Of a DNA stretch of 59,230 bases, positions 35,913 through 44,594 are shown piece by piece. Origin of the DNA: Nocardiopsis sp. MG754419 (GTDB lineage: Bacteria; Actinomycetota; Actinomycetes; Streptosporangiales; Streptosporangiaceae); NCBI RefSeq assembly GCF_018207095.1, contig NZ_QOCZ01000013.1:1-59230 (forward strand), given 5' to 3'. The notes beneath the pieces are model-generated. The model searched no databases. It saw nothing but the letters and a program-made list of their open reading frames with translations, and was not told the DNA's origin. The first letter of the stretch is position 1, and each line of letters starts with the position of its first letter. A program made the translations under genes and the position numbers.

Positions 35913-37133
35913 TCAGGAGCCCACGACCAGGGTCTGTGCGTGTTGGGCGCTGAGGCAGTGGTCGATGACCATGACCGCCGCGCCGATGACGCCCGCGCTC
36001 TCCCCGGCCTTGGAGGAGACGATGCTGAGGTTCTCCGTGGCCAGCGGCAGGGACCGCTGGTAGATGATCTCGCGCGCCCCGGCCAGGAGGTGGTCGCCGG
36101 CCAGGGCGAGCGCCCCGCCGATGACGATGACGGACGGGTTGAACATGTTGACGGCGGCGGCCAGGACCTCGCCGATGTCGCGGCCGGCCTGGCGCAGGGC
36201 GCGCAGGGCGGGGACGGACCCGCCCCGGGACAGTTCCACCACGTCGCGGGCGCCCGAGGCGGCGACCCCCTCGGCGGTGAGCGCCTCGGCGAGCGCGTGC
36301 CCGCTGGCCACGGCCTCCAGACAGCCGGTGTTGCCGCAGCGGCAGGGGCGTTCCTCGCCGTTGGGGACGTGGATGTGCCCCATGTCGCCGGCGGCCCCCT
36401 GCGCACCGCGGTAGACGCTGCCCTCGCTGACGATGCCGCAGCCGATGCCGGTGGCGACCTTGACGAACAGCAGGTGCCCGGCGGCGGGCCAGGCCACGTG
36501 GTGTTCCCCGAGGGCCATGATGTTGACGTCGTTGTCGACGAGCACCGGACGGTCGATCGAGGCGTTGACGTGTCCGGCCACGTCGAAGTGGTCCCACCCG
36601 GGCATGATCGGCGGGTTGACGGCGCGCCCCGTGGAGTGTTCGACCGGCCCGGGCAGGCCGATGCCCAGTCCGAGGAGCACGTCGACGTCGCGCCCGGAGT
36701 CGGCCAGCAGGGCGAGGCCGTGTTCGACCACCCAGTCGAGGACGGCCTCGGGCCCGAGGGCGATGTCGAGGTCCGCGCGGTCCTGGGCCAGCACGGTCCC
36801 GGACATGTCGGTCAGGGCCAGGCGGGCGTGGGTGGCGCCGAGGTCGGCGCCCAGGACGACGCGCGCCTCGGGACGGAAGGAGAAGGTCGTGGGCGGCCGG
36901 CCGCCGGTGGAGACCGCTTCGCCGGCGGGGCCGATGAGGCCGCTGGCCAGGAGCGCGTCGACGCGCTGGGTGACCGTGGAGCGGGCCAGTCCGGTGACGG
37001 ACGCCAGTTCGGAGCGGGTGCGGGGGCGACCGTCCCGAAGCAGCCGGAGCAGAGTGCCGGCGCCGGGCGCGGCCGTGGGGGTGCGCGGGTCGGTCGGACC
37101 CGGTCCCGTTGCGGTGAGCGCGTCTTCCGTCAT
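35913..37133 (-). CDS. ROK-family transcriptional repressor
   Basis: The 406-residue protein has an N-terminal winged helix-turn-helix (TRSELASVTGLARSTVTQRV, about 38-60). The ROK sugar-kinase-like domain follows with VVLGADLGATHARLALTDMS, LPGPVEHSTGRAVNPP and LVDNDVNIMALGEHH. The ROK zinc motif CRCGNTGCLEAVASG is intact. It is divergent from the sugar operon beginning at 37243 and presumably represses it until a sugar or sugar phosphate binds. The inverted repeat at 37198-37223 is the likely operator. The kinase activity of such regulators is usually lost. Confidence 0.93.
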   Translation of the reverse strand: MTEDALTATGPGPTDPRTPTAAPGAGTLLRLLRDGRPRTRSELASVTGLARSTVTQRVDALLASGLIGPAGEAVSTGGRPPTTFSFRPEARVVLGADLGATHARLALTDMSGTVLAQDRADLDIALGPEAVLDWVVEHGLALLADSGRDVDVLLGLGIGLPGPVEHSTGRAVNPPIMPGWDHFDVAGHVNASIDRPVLVDNDVNIMALGEHHVAWPAAGHLLFVKVATGIGCGIVSEGSVYRGAQGAAGDMGHIHVPNGEERPCRCGNTGCLEAVASGHALAEALTAEGVAASGARDVVELSRGGSVPALRALRQAGRDIGEVLAAAVNMFNPSVIVIGGALALAGDHLLAGAREIIYQRSLPLATENLSIVSSKAGESAGVIGAAVMVIDHCLSAQHAQTLVVGS

Positions 37134-37197
37134 ACGACCAGTGAATCACAGGATCTATTGATTACTCGTCGCCCAACTAATTTGTCCAGATCCGGCA

Positions 37198-37223
37198 ACT
37201 TATGCTTGACCGTCGTCATAAGT
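37198..37223. promoter_or_regulatory. Operator-like inverted repeat ACTTATG-N12-CATAAGT
   Basis: Perfect 7-bp arms overlap the -35 box and spacer of the promoter for the sugar operon. This is the most likely binding site for the divergently encoded ROK repressor, and blocking RNA polymerase here would shut the operon. Confidence 0.65.
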
Positions 37224-37235
37224 CCGACGTAACGT
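37206..37235 (+). promoter_or_regulatory. Promoter of the sugar operon, apparently leaderless
   Basis: TTGACC (37206-37211) and TAACGT (37230-37235) are 18 bp apart. The expected start of transcription, 7-8 bases past the -10, coincides with the ATG at 37243. No Shine-Dalgarno precedes that ATG. Confidence 0.65.
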
Positions 37236-37242
37236 CCCTGTC

Positions 37243-38406
37243 ATGTCAGTGAAGAAGGTCACAAGTCTGGGCGACCCCTCGTCCGGGCCGGCCACCCCCC
37301 GTGCCTACCGGGCCGCGGTCGTCGGCACCGGCTTCATGGGACGCGTCCACTCCCACGCGGTCCGCGCCAACGGTGGCGAGGTCGTCGGGGTCGCCGGTTC
37401 CTCCCACACCAAGGCCGAACGGTTCGGCGCCGCCCACGGCATCGCCCGGGCCCACGCCGACGCCCTCGAACTCATCCACAGTCCCGACGTGGACGTGGTG
37501 CACGTGTGCACCCCCAACCACCTGCACGCGCCGCTGAGCCTGGCCGCCCTGGCCGCGGGCAAGCACGTGGTGTGCGAGAAGCCCCTGGCCACCGACGCGG
37601 CGACCGCCCGTGAACTCACCCGCGCCGCCGCGGAGGCCGACCGGGTCGCCGTCGTGCCCTTCGTCTACCGCTTCCACCCCATGGCACGAGAGGCCCGGGC
37701 CCGGGTCGCCGCCGGCGCCATCGGCCGGGTCAGCCTGGCCCACGGCGGCTACCTCCAGGACTGGCTGCTCTACCCCGAGGAGAGCAACTGGCGGGTCGAC
37801 CCCGACATCGGCGGCCCCACCCGCGCCTTCGGCGACATCGGCTCGCACTGGTGCGACATGCTCGAATTCGTCACCGGGGACCGCATCACCGCGGTCAGCG
37901 CCCAGACCTCCCGGATCTCCGACACCCGCGGGGAGAACGGCGGCAGCGCCGTCACCACCGAGGACCTGGTGTCCTTCCAGTTCGACACGGCCGGCGGCAC
38001 CGTCGGCACCGCGGTGATCAGCCAGGTCTCACCCGGCCGGAAGAACCACTTGACGCTGGAGGTCTCCGGGACGAAGGGCTCCCTGCGCTTCGACCAAGAG
38101 CGTCCCGAGACCCTGTGGGCGGGCGGACGCGCACGCACCGGGGTCATCTCCCGCGACGACCCCGACCTCAGCCCGGACGCCGCGCGCCTGGTCAACGTTC
38201 CGGTCGGTCACCCTCAGGGCTACCAGGACTGCTTCAACGCGCTGGTCGCCGACACCGGCGCCGCCATCGCCGGGGAGACCCCGGAGGGTCTGCCGGTCTT
38301 CGCCGACGGTCTGCGGACCGCCGTCCTCGCCGAGGCCGTGCTGACCTCGGCGCGGGAACGTCGCTGGGTCGACGTCCCGTCGGTGGACGGGGTGGATCCG
38401 GCATGA
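37243..38406 (+). CDS. Gfo/Idh/MocA-family sugar dehydrogenase
   Basis: The 387-residue NAD(P)-dependent oxidoreductase has the Rossmann motif AAVVGTGFMGRVHSHAVRAN and the EKP motif (GKHVVCEKPLATDAATA) that is the family signature. The C-terminal substrate-binding sheet follows (GDIGSHWCDMLEFVTG with the conserved His). Members oxidise a sugar or cyclitol hydroxyl, often at C-3 in 3-ketoglycoside pathways. It leads the operon, its message appears to be leaderless, and its stop overlaps the ATPase start as ATGA. The substrate is probably the sugar imported by the next four genes. Confidence 0.93.
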   Translation: MSVKKVTSLGDPSSGPATPRAYRAAVVGTGFMGRVHSHAVRANGGEVVGVAGSSHTKAERFGAAHGIARAHADALELIHSPDVDVVHVCTPNHLHAPLSLAALAAGKHVVCEKPLATDAATARELTRAAAEADRVAVVPFVYRFHPMAREARARVAAGAIGRVSLAHGGYLQDWLLYPEESNWRVDPDIGGPTRAFGDIGSHWCDMLEFVTGDRITAVSAQTSRISDTRGENGGSAVTTEDLVSFQFDTAGGTVGTAVISQVSPGRKNHLTLEVSGTKGSLRFDQERPETLWAGGRARTGVISRDDPDLSPDAARLVNVPVGHPQGYQDCFNALVADTGAAIAGETPEGLPVFADGLRTAVLAEAVLTSARERRWVDVPSVDGVDPA

Positions 38407-40064
38407 CCGCCGAGCCCCTGCTCAGGATGACCGGCATCGGCAAGTCCTTCCTGGGTGTGCGGGTCCTGCACGGGGTCGACCTGGACCTGCGCTCGGGAGA
38501 GCTGCACGCCCTGGTCGGCGAGAACGGCGCGGGCAAGTCCACCCTGATGAAGGTGCTGGCCGGTGTGCATCGCCCCGACACCGGGAGGATCCACCTGGAC
38601 GGCGCGGAGGTCTCCTTCGAACACCCCGTCAAGGCCCAACGGGCCGGGGTCTCCACCGTCTTCCAGGAGTTCAACCTGCTGCCGGAGCGCACGGTCGCCC
38701 AGAACGTGTTCCTCGGGCGGGAGACCCGTACCCGGGGCATGGTCGACGACCGGGCCATGGAGAAGGCCACGGCCGCGCTCCTGGACGACCTCGGGCTGGA
38801 GGGCATCGCCCCCTGGTCGAAGGTCAGGCACCTGTCGGTGGCCGAACAGCAGGTGGTGGAGATCGTCAAGGCGCTCTCCCATGACGCCCGCGTCATCTCG
38901 ATGGACGAGCCGACCGCCGCCCTGGCCGACCACGAGGTCGAGGTCCTCTACCGCATCATCGGCCGCCTGCGCGAACGCGGCGTGGGCATCCTCTACGTCT
39001 CACACCGCCTCAAGGAGATCTTCGACCTGGCCGACACCATCACCGTGCTCAAGGACGGGCACCTGGTGGACACGGTGGCGGCGGCCGACACCCGACCGGC
39101 CGAGCTGGTCCGCAAGATGGTGGGACGTCCGGTCTCCTCCGTCTTCCCCGAGCACCTGGAACCACGGGGCGAGCACGTGGGCGAGGTACGGCTGTCGGTG
39201 TCCGGGGCCGGCAACGGACAGTTGGACGGGATCGACCTGGAGGTGCGCGGCGGCGAGATCGTCGGGTTGGCCGGACTCCAGGGCAGTGGCCGCACCGAGA
39301 TCGCGCACGCGCTGTTCGGCATCGACCGGTTCACCCGGGGCGAGGTGCGCGTGGACGGTCGGCGGGTCGACCCGCGCTCACCGCAACAGGCGGTGCGGGC
39401 CGGGCTGGCCCTGGTCACCGAGGACCGCAAGGCCCAGGGGCTCCTGCTCAACCAGTCGATCCTGGCCAACGCCCGCCTGGTCCTGGACGCCGTCCTGCCG
39501 TTCGGCTCGGGGCGAGGGGCCCGGCGCATCCCGGGCATCCTCTCCTCCCTGGAACTGGTCGCCCGCGGCGGCCACCACCAGGAGGTCCAGTACCTGTCCG
39601 GTGGCAACCAACAGAAGGTCGTCCTGGCCAAGTGGCTGGCGACCGACCCCGGCGTCATGGTGTTGGACGAACCCACGCGCGGCATCGACGTGGGCGCCAA
39701 GCAGGCCGTGTACACGCTGATGCGCGAACTCGCCGCGGCCGGGGTCGCGATCGTCCTCATCTCCTCCGAACTCCCCGAGCTCATCGGGATGTCCGACCGC
39801 CTCGTCGTACTCGACGACGGGCGGATCGCGGGCGAACTGCCGGGCGACGCCGGCGAGGAGACCGTGATGGCCCTGGCCACCGGCGCCCCGCCGGAGTCGG
39901 CCGACGACGAGACGGGGGTGGAGGACCCGCGGATCACCTCCATGACGGCCCGGTCCGCCACGGACGGGGCGCCCACCACGGGCCCCGGCGACCCCGGCCG
40001 CGCACCGGGCGGCGACAACGACAACGGCGGTTCCCCCGCCCACCGTGAGGAGGCCGCGCCGTGA
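38403..40064 (+). CDS. Sugar ABC transporter ATP-binding protein (ribose-type, two cassettes)
   Basis: The 553-residue protein has two ATPase cassettes, as in RbsA/XylG. The first has GENGAGKSTLMKVLAGVHRP, RHLSVAEQQVVEIVKAL and SMDEPTAAL. The second has the degenerate Walker A LAGLQGSGRTEIAHAL (normal for this class), then LSGGNQQKVVLAKWL and LDEPTRGIDVGAK. A disordered C-terminal extension of about 55 residues rich in Gly/Asp/Pro is unusual. The gene overlaps its neighbours by four bases on both sides (ATGA and GTGA). Confidence 0.96.
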   Translation: MTAEPLLRMTGIGKSFLGVRVLHGVDLDLRSGELHALVGENGAGKSTLMKVLAGVHRPDTGRIHLDGAEVSFEHPVKAQRAGVSTVFQEFNLLPERTVAQNVFLGRETRTRGMVDDRAMEKATAALLDDLGLEGIAPWSKVRHLSVAEQQVVEIVKALSHDARVISMDEPTAALADHEVEVLYRIIGRLRERGVGILYVSHRLKEIFDLADTITVLKDGHLVDTVAAADTRPAELVRKMVGRPVSSVFPEHLEPRGEHVGEVRLSVSGAGNGQLDGIDLEVRGGEIVGLAGLQGSGRTEIAHALFGIDRFTRGEVRVDGRRVDPRSPQQAVRAGLALVTEDRKAQGLLLNQSILANARLVLDAVLPFGSGRGARRIPGILSSLELVARGGHHQEVQYLSGGNQQKVVLAKWLATDPGVMVLDEPTRGIDVGAKQAVYTLMRELAAAGVAIVLISSELPELIGMSDRLVVLDDGRIAGELPGDAGEETVMALATGAPPESADDETGVEDPRITSMTARSATDGAPTTGPGDPGRAPGGDNDNGGSPAHREEAAP

Positions 40065-41146
40065 ACCCCGTCGTCTCCTTCTCCAGGGACCTGCGCGCCC
40101 GCACCGGCACCACCGGCCTGGTCTACGTGGCCCTGGTGGTCGTGCTGGTGGTCAGCGCGCTGTTCGTGGCCTTCCAGGGCCGCAACCTGTTCACCGCCGC
40201 CAACACCATCGACCTGTTCACCCGCTCCAGCCTGCTGGGGTTCCTCGCCATCGGCCAGACCCTGGTGATCCTGTGCCGTTCCCTCGACCTCTCGGTCGGG
40301 TACGTCGCGGCGCTGTCCACCATGGTCGCGGCGATCACGATGGCGGGCGATCCCTCGCGCATCGTCCTCGGTGTGGGCGTCACGTTGGGCCTGGCCGCCC
40401 TGATCGGCCTGGTCAACGGGCTGGTCATCACGAAACTGCGGGTCAACCCGTTCATCACCACCCTGGGGATGGGGCTGGTGATCAAGGGGTACCTCGACAC
40501 CCGGTTCCAGGGGCCGTCGGGGTCCATCCCCGCGGAGTTCCAGACGTTCGGGCTCTCCCGGATCGGCGTCCTGCCGATCTCCACGCTGGTCATGGTGGCG
40601 CTGGCCGTGGTCGCGATCCTGTTCCTGCGGCGCACGCGGATGGGCTTCCACATGTACGCCGTGGGAGGCGACTCCGAGGTCGCGCGCCTGTCCGGGATCC
40701 GCCCCGAACTACCGGTCATCACCGCGCACGTGCTGTGCTCCATGATGGCCGGCGTCGCCGGCCTGCTGCTGGCCTCGCGCTTCGGCACCGGCAACACGCT
40801 GGTCTACAACAACGGCTACGAACTGGAGGCCATCGCCGCGGTCGTGCTCGGCGGCACCTACCTCCTGGGCGGGCGCGGCGGCGTGGCCGGGACCGTGGCG
40901 GGCGTGTTCATCCTCGCCACCCTGGACACCGTGTTCAACACCCTGTCGGTGGACCCGTTCGTCAAGGACGTGCTCCGCGGCGCCATCGTCATCGCGGCCG
41001 TGGCCATCTACGCCCGCGGCCAGCACGCCCGCACCGCCGTCCGTCTCCGCTTCCCCTCGGGCGGAGCACCACCGTCGGCCGCGGGTCCACCGGATCCGCC
41101 GACACGACCGACACCGGAACCCGCGGCCCAGGGAGGGACCCGATGA
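40061..41146 (+). CDS. Sugar ABC transporter permease 1
   Basis: The 361-residue membrane protein of the RbsC/BPD_transp_2 type has LGFLAIGQTLVILCRSLDLS and VGYVAALSTM at the characteristic N-terminal site. Further helices include AIAAVVLGGTYLLGGRGGVA and the C-terminal LRGAIVIAAVAIYARG. A Pro/Gly-rich tail follows. It starts at GTG 40061, overlapping the ATPase stop, and its own stop overlaps permease 2. Together with the next gene it forms a heterodimeric channel. Confidence 0.95.
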   Translation: MNPVVSFSRDLRARTGTTGLVYVALVVVLVVSALFVAFQGRNLFTAANTIDLFTRSSLLGFLAIGQTLVILCRSLDLSVGYVAALSTMVAAITMAGDPSRIVLGVGVTLGLAALIGLVNGLVITKLRVNPFITTLGMGLVIKGYLDTRFQGPSGSIPAEFQTFGLSRIGVLPISTLVMVALAVVAILFLRRTRMGFHMYAVGGDSEVARLSGIRPELPVITAHVLCSMMAGVAGLLLASRFGTGNTLVYNNGYELEAIAAVVLGGTYLLGGRGGVAGTVAGVFILATLDTVFNTLSVDPFVKDVLRGAIVIAAVAIYARGQHARTAVRLRFPSGGAPPSAAGPPDPPTRPTPEPAAQGGTR

Positions 41147-42198
41147 CCGCCGAGACCCGTCCCCCGGGCGGCCGGTCGGCCTCGTTCCTGACCGCCCTGC
41201 GCGGCGGCACCGGAACCGTGACCGTGCTGCTGGTGCTGATCTTCGTGGTCATCGCCACCCAGAACCCGTCGTTCTTCGAGGGTCCGCCGCTGATGGCGTT
41301 CGCGAAGAAGGCGGCGCCGCTGGTCATCCTCGCGATCGGCCAGTACCTGGTGATCGTCTCCGGTGAGTTCGACCTGTCGGTGGGCTCCCTCGTGGGGGCG
41401 CAGGTGGTGATCGCCGCCCGCCTCATCGACGGCGAGGAGGCCCTGACCTTCCCGGTGATCGGCCTCATGCTGCTCTTCGGTCTCGTGGTGGGACTGGTCA
41501 ACGGCCTGGTCACCACCCTCCTGAAGGTGCCGTCGATCATCACCACCCTCGGCACGATGCTGATCCTCTTCGGCGCCGTGCGCTACTGGACGGGAGGCGC
41601 CCCGACGGGCGCCCTGTCGGAGAACTTCCGCGTGTTCGGCCGACACGGCCTCGACGGCGTCCCGGTGATCGGTCAGCTCCCCTGGGCGCTGGTCATCGCC
41701 GTGGTCGTCACCGTCGGAGCGATCCTCCTCATGCGTTCGCCCTTCGGACGCTCCCTGGTGGCGGCGGGGGACAACGACACCGCCGCCGCCTTCTCCGGGG
41801 TCCGGGTGTGGCGGGTGCGCACCCTGGCCTTCGTCGGCTCCGCACTCATGGCCACTGTGGCCGCCATCCTCATCGGCGGCTTCGCCGGGGTCACCGCCCA
41901 GGTCGGCCAGGGGTTGGAGTTCACCGCCATCACGGCCGTCGTCCTCGGCGGCGTGGTGTTGGGCGGTGGCCGCGGAACGGTCGTGGCGGCCGTCCTCGGC
42001 GCCCTCACCGTCGAGGCCCTCTTCACCCTGTTCAACCAGCTCTACCTCCCGTCGACGATCCAGCCGACGGCTCAGGGCCTCATCATCATCGCGGCGGTGG
42101 CCTACGCCTCCCGCCGCGGCGACCTGCGTCTACCGGAACGTCTGCGAAGACGACCGGACCGCCCCGACGAGCGACAGCTCGACTCTTCCAGGAGGTAA
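41143..42198 (+). CDS. Sugar ABC transporter permease 2
   Basis: The 351-residue protein is homologous to permease 1: LVILAIGQYLVIVSGEFDLS, VGSLVGAQVVIAARL, FTAITAVVLGGVVLGGGRGT and the terminal helix PTAQGLIIIAAVAYASRRG. ATG at 41143 overlaps the previous stop (ATGA) and has GGGAGGGA before it. The basic tail (RRRPDRPDERQ) is cytoplasmic. Confidence 0.95.
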   Translation: MTAETRPPGGRSASFLTALRGGTGTVTVLLVLIFVVIATQNPSFFEGPPLMAFAKKAAPLVILAIGQYLVIVSGEFDLSVGSLVGAQVVIAARLIDGEEALTFPVIGLMLLFGLVVGLVNGLVTTLLKVPSIITTLGTMLILFGAVRYWTGGAPTGALSENFRVFGRHGLDGVPVIGQLPWALVIAVVVTVGAILLMRSPFGRSLVAAGDNDTAAAFSGVRVWRVRTLAFVGSALMATVAAILIGGFAGVTAQVGQGLEFTAITAVVLGGVVLGGGRGTVVAAVLGALTVEALFTLFNQLYLPSTIQPTAQGLIIIAAVAYASRRGDLRLPERLRRRPDRPDERQLDSSRR

Positions 42199-42204
42199 CC
42201 CCCC

Positions 42205-43425
42205 ATGCGCGCACCCCGCGTACTCCTCGCCGGCGTGGCCGGCCTGACACTGCTTCTCAGCGCCTGTACGACCGACGCGCCCGAGGGCACCGACGGGGCC
42301 GAAGGCTCCGCGGACGGTGGGAACGGCGCCGAGCTCACCCCGGACGACCAGTGGTTCGACCAGGAGGAGTTCGAGACCCAGCTCGCCCAGCGCGACATCG
42401 AACCCGAGGGCCCGGAGGACGAGCCCTGGATGCAGGCGATCGACCCCGACTGGGTCGACACCACCGAGTTCGCCATCGACGACCCGGAGGACGCGCACCT
42501 GTGCTTCTCCAACGCGTCGGTGTCCAACCCCTGGCGCGTGACCGGCTTCATCACCATGGAGCAGCAGGTGGAGGCGCTGGTCGACGAGGGCCGGATCGGC
42601 AGCTTCGACAGCTCCGACGCCGCCGACGACGACAACCAGCAGATCTCCGACATCCAGGCGTTCGTGGACTCCGGTGACTGCGACGCGATCATCATCTCGC
42701 CGTCCACCACCGCGACCCTGACCCCCGCGGTGGAGACCGCCTGCGCGAGCGGCGTGCCGGTGATCGTCTTCGACCGGGGCGTGGAGAGCGACTGCATGGT
42801 CACGTTCATCCACCCGATCGGCGGTTACGCCTACGGCGCGGACGCCGCCGACTTCCTCGTGGAGAACCTGGACCCGGGTTCGACCGTGCTGGCGCTGCGC
42901 ATCCTGCCCGGCGTGGACGTCCTGGAGCACCGTTGGGCGGCCGCCCAGCAGATCTTCGCCGACAGCGAGCTGGAGGTGCTCGGCTTCGAGTTCACCGAGG
43001 GCGACGGCGCGCAGATCAAGGACCTGGTCTCCCAGCACCTGCAGCGCGGCGAGGTCGACGGCATCTGGATGGACGCCGGTGACGGCGCCGTGGCGGGCCT
43101 GGAGGCCTTCGAGGACGCCGGTCAGCCCTACCCGGTGATCGCCGGCGAGGACGAGCTCAGCTTCATGCGCAAGTGGGAGTCGGAGGAGCTGACCGCGATC
43201 GCGCCGGTGTACTCCAACTTCCAGTGGCGCACCCCGGTGATCGCCGCGGGCATGATCCTGGCGGGCGAGGAGGTCCCGGCCGAGTGGATCCTTCCGCAGA
43301 CGCCGATCCGTGACGACGAGCTCGACGACTACCTGGACCGCAACTCCGACATGCCCTCCCTGCACTACGCCAAGTTCGGCGGCGAGGACCTGCCGGGCTT
43401 CCCCGAGGCGTGGGTGGACCGGTAG
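42205..43425 (+). CDS. Sugar ABC transporter substrate-binding lipoprotein
   Basis: The 406-residue type-1 periplasmic-binding protein has a lipobox (TLLLSACTTD, Cys at about 20). The ribose-type fold has VSNPWRVTGFITMEQQVEAL and FVDSGDCDAIIISPSTTATL, then GVPVIVFDRGVESDCMV and IWMDAGDGAVAGLEAF. A linker of about 60 acidic residues precedes the fold. ATG at 42205 has GGAGG nine bases upstream. It captures the sugar outside the cell for the two permeases. Identity of the ligand is not visible. Confidence 0.94.
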   Translation: MRAPRVLLAGVAGLTLLLSACTTDAPEGTDGAEGSADGGNGAELTPDDQWFDQEEFETQLAQRDIEPEGPEDEPWMQAIDPDWVDTTEFAIDDPEDAHLCFSNASVSNPWRVTGFITMEQQVEALVDEGRIGSFDSSDAADDDNQQISDIQAFVDSGDCDAIIISPSTTATLTPAVETACASGVPVIVFDRGVESDCMVTFIHPIGGYAYGADAADFLVENLDPGSTVLALRILPGVDVLEHRWAAAQQIFADSELEVLGFEFTEGDGAQIKDLVSQHLQRGEVDGIWMDAGDGAVAGLEAFEDAGQPYPVIAGEDELSFMRKWESEELTAIAPVYSNFQWRTPVIAAGMILAGEEVPAEWILPQTPIRDDELDDYLDRNSDMPSLHYAKFGGEDLPGFPEAWVDR

Positions 43426-44400
43426 ATGCGCGCGCTGGGGGTCAACACGTGGGTGTGGACGTCACCGCTGACCGACACCGAACTGGAGCGGATCGCGCTC
43501 CGTGTCTCGGGGTGGGGTTTCGACCTGCTGGAACTGCCGGTCGAGAACATCGGTGACTGGGACCCCCGGCGTGCCCGGATCCTCCTGGAGGGCCTGGGGC
43601 TGGACACGAGCGTCGCCCTGGTCATGGGGCCGGGTCGGGAGCTGGTGGCGACCGACCCGGCCACCCGGGCGGCGACCCAGGACTACCTGAGACGGGTCGT
43701 GGACACCGCGGCGGAGGTCGGTTCCACCGTCGTCGCGGGCCCGGCCTACGCCTCGGTGGGACGTACGTGGCGGCTGTCCCCGTCCGAGCGGGCGGGGCTG
43801 CGCGCGGAGCTCACCGAGGCGCTCGCCCCCGTGGTCGACCACGCGTCGGCCGCGGGGGTCCGGGTGGCCGTCGAACCACTGAACCGGTACGAGACCAGCG
43901 TCCTGAACACGGTGGACCAGGCACTGGAGGCCCTGGCCGACCTGCCCGCGGAGCACTGCGGGCTGGCGCTGGACCTGTACCACATGAACATCGAGGAGAG
44001 GGATGTGGCGGACGCGATCCTCCGCGCCGCGGGAAGGATCCACCACGTCCAGGTTTGTGCGAACGACCGAGGGGCTCCCGGGGCCGACCACCTGGAATGG
44101 TCACGCATCGTGAGCAACTTGGGTAAATCTAGTTACTCAGGACCCCTGGTCATCGAGTCGTTCACTGCGGACAATGTGACCATCGCCACGGCCGCGTCCG
44201 TGTGGCGGCCCCTGGCCGTCTCCCAGGACGCGATCGCGGTGGACGGCCTGTCGTTCCTCCGCTCGATCACGACTCACGAACCGCCTCCCACCTCCTCACC
44301 CGGACCTCCCACCCCGACCGCCCCGGACGGTACGGCGCCGCAGGCGCCCGCACCGAACGGGGCCGGCGACGGGCCCGCCCGACGAAAGGAGCCACTGTGA
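43426..44400 (+). CDS. Sugar phosphate isomerase/epimerase (ketose 3-epimerase-like TIM barrel)
   Basis: The 324-residue protein resembles D-tagatose/D-psicose 3-epimerases: LGVNTWVWTSPLTDTELERI, VRVAVEPLNRYETSVLNTVD with the metal-binding Glu, LALDLYHMNIEERDVADAI, then HHVQVCANDRGAPG and LVIESF. The ATG follows the lipoprotein stop codon without a gap. After the barrel a Pro-rich disordered tail of about 45 residues (from HEPPPTSSPGPP) is atypical. It should interconvert the imported or oxidised ketose in the cytoplasm. Confidence 0.88.
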   Translation: MRALGVNTWVWTSPLTDTELERIALRVSGWGFDLLELPVENIGDWDPRRARILLEGLGLDTSVALVMGPGRELVATDPATRAATQDYLRRVVDTAAEVGSTVVAGPAYASVGRTWRLSPSERAGLRAELTEALAPVVDHASAAGVRVAVEPLNRYETSVLNTVDQALEALADLPAEHCGLALDLYHMNIEERDVADAILRAAGRIHHVQVCANDRGAPGADHLEWSRIVSNLGKSSYSGPLVIESFTADNVTIATAASVWRPLAVSQDAIAVDGLSFLRSITTHEPPPTSSPGPPTPTAPDGTAPQAPAPNGAGDGPARRKEPL

Positions 44401-44594
44401 ACCGACCACGATGAGGCGGCCACACCCCGCTTCCGAACGCGATAGCAGGAACTCCCCCGAACGGTTCGCGCCCGCGCCGCGACCGGCACCGGTCCCCGAC
44501 CGACCCGGCCCACCGTGACCGCGAGATCGTCCCTGCCGTCGGCGCCGGCACGCCGCACGGACTCATCGACCCCCACCCCCAGGTGAGGTTTCCC

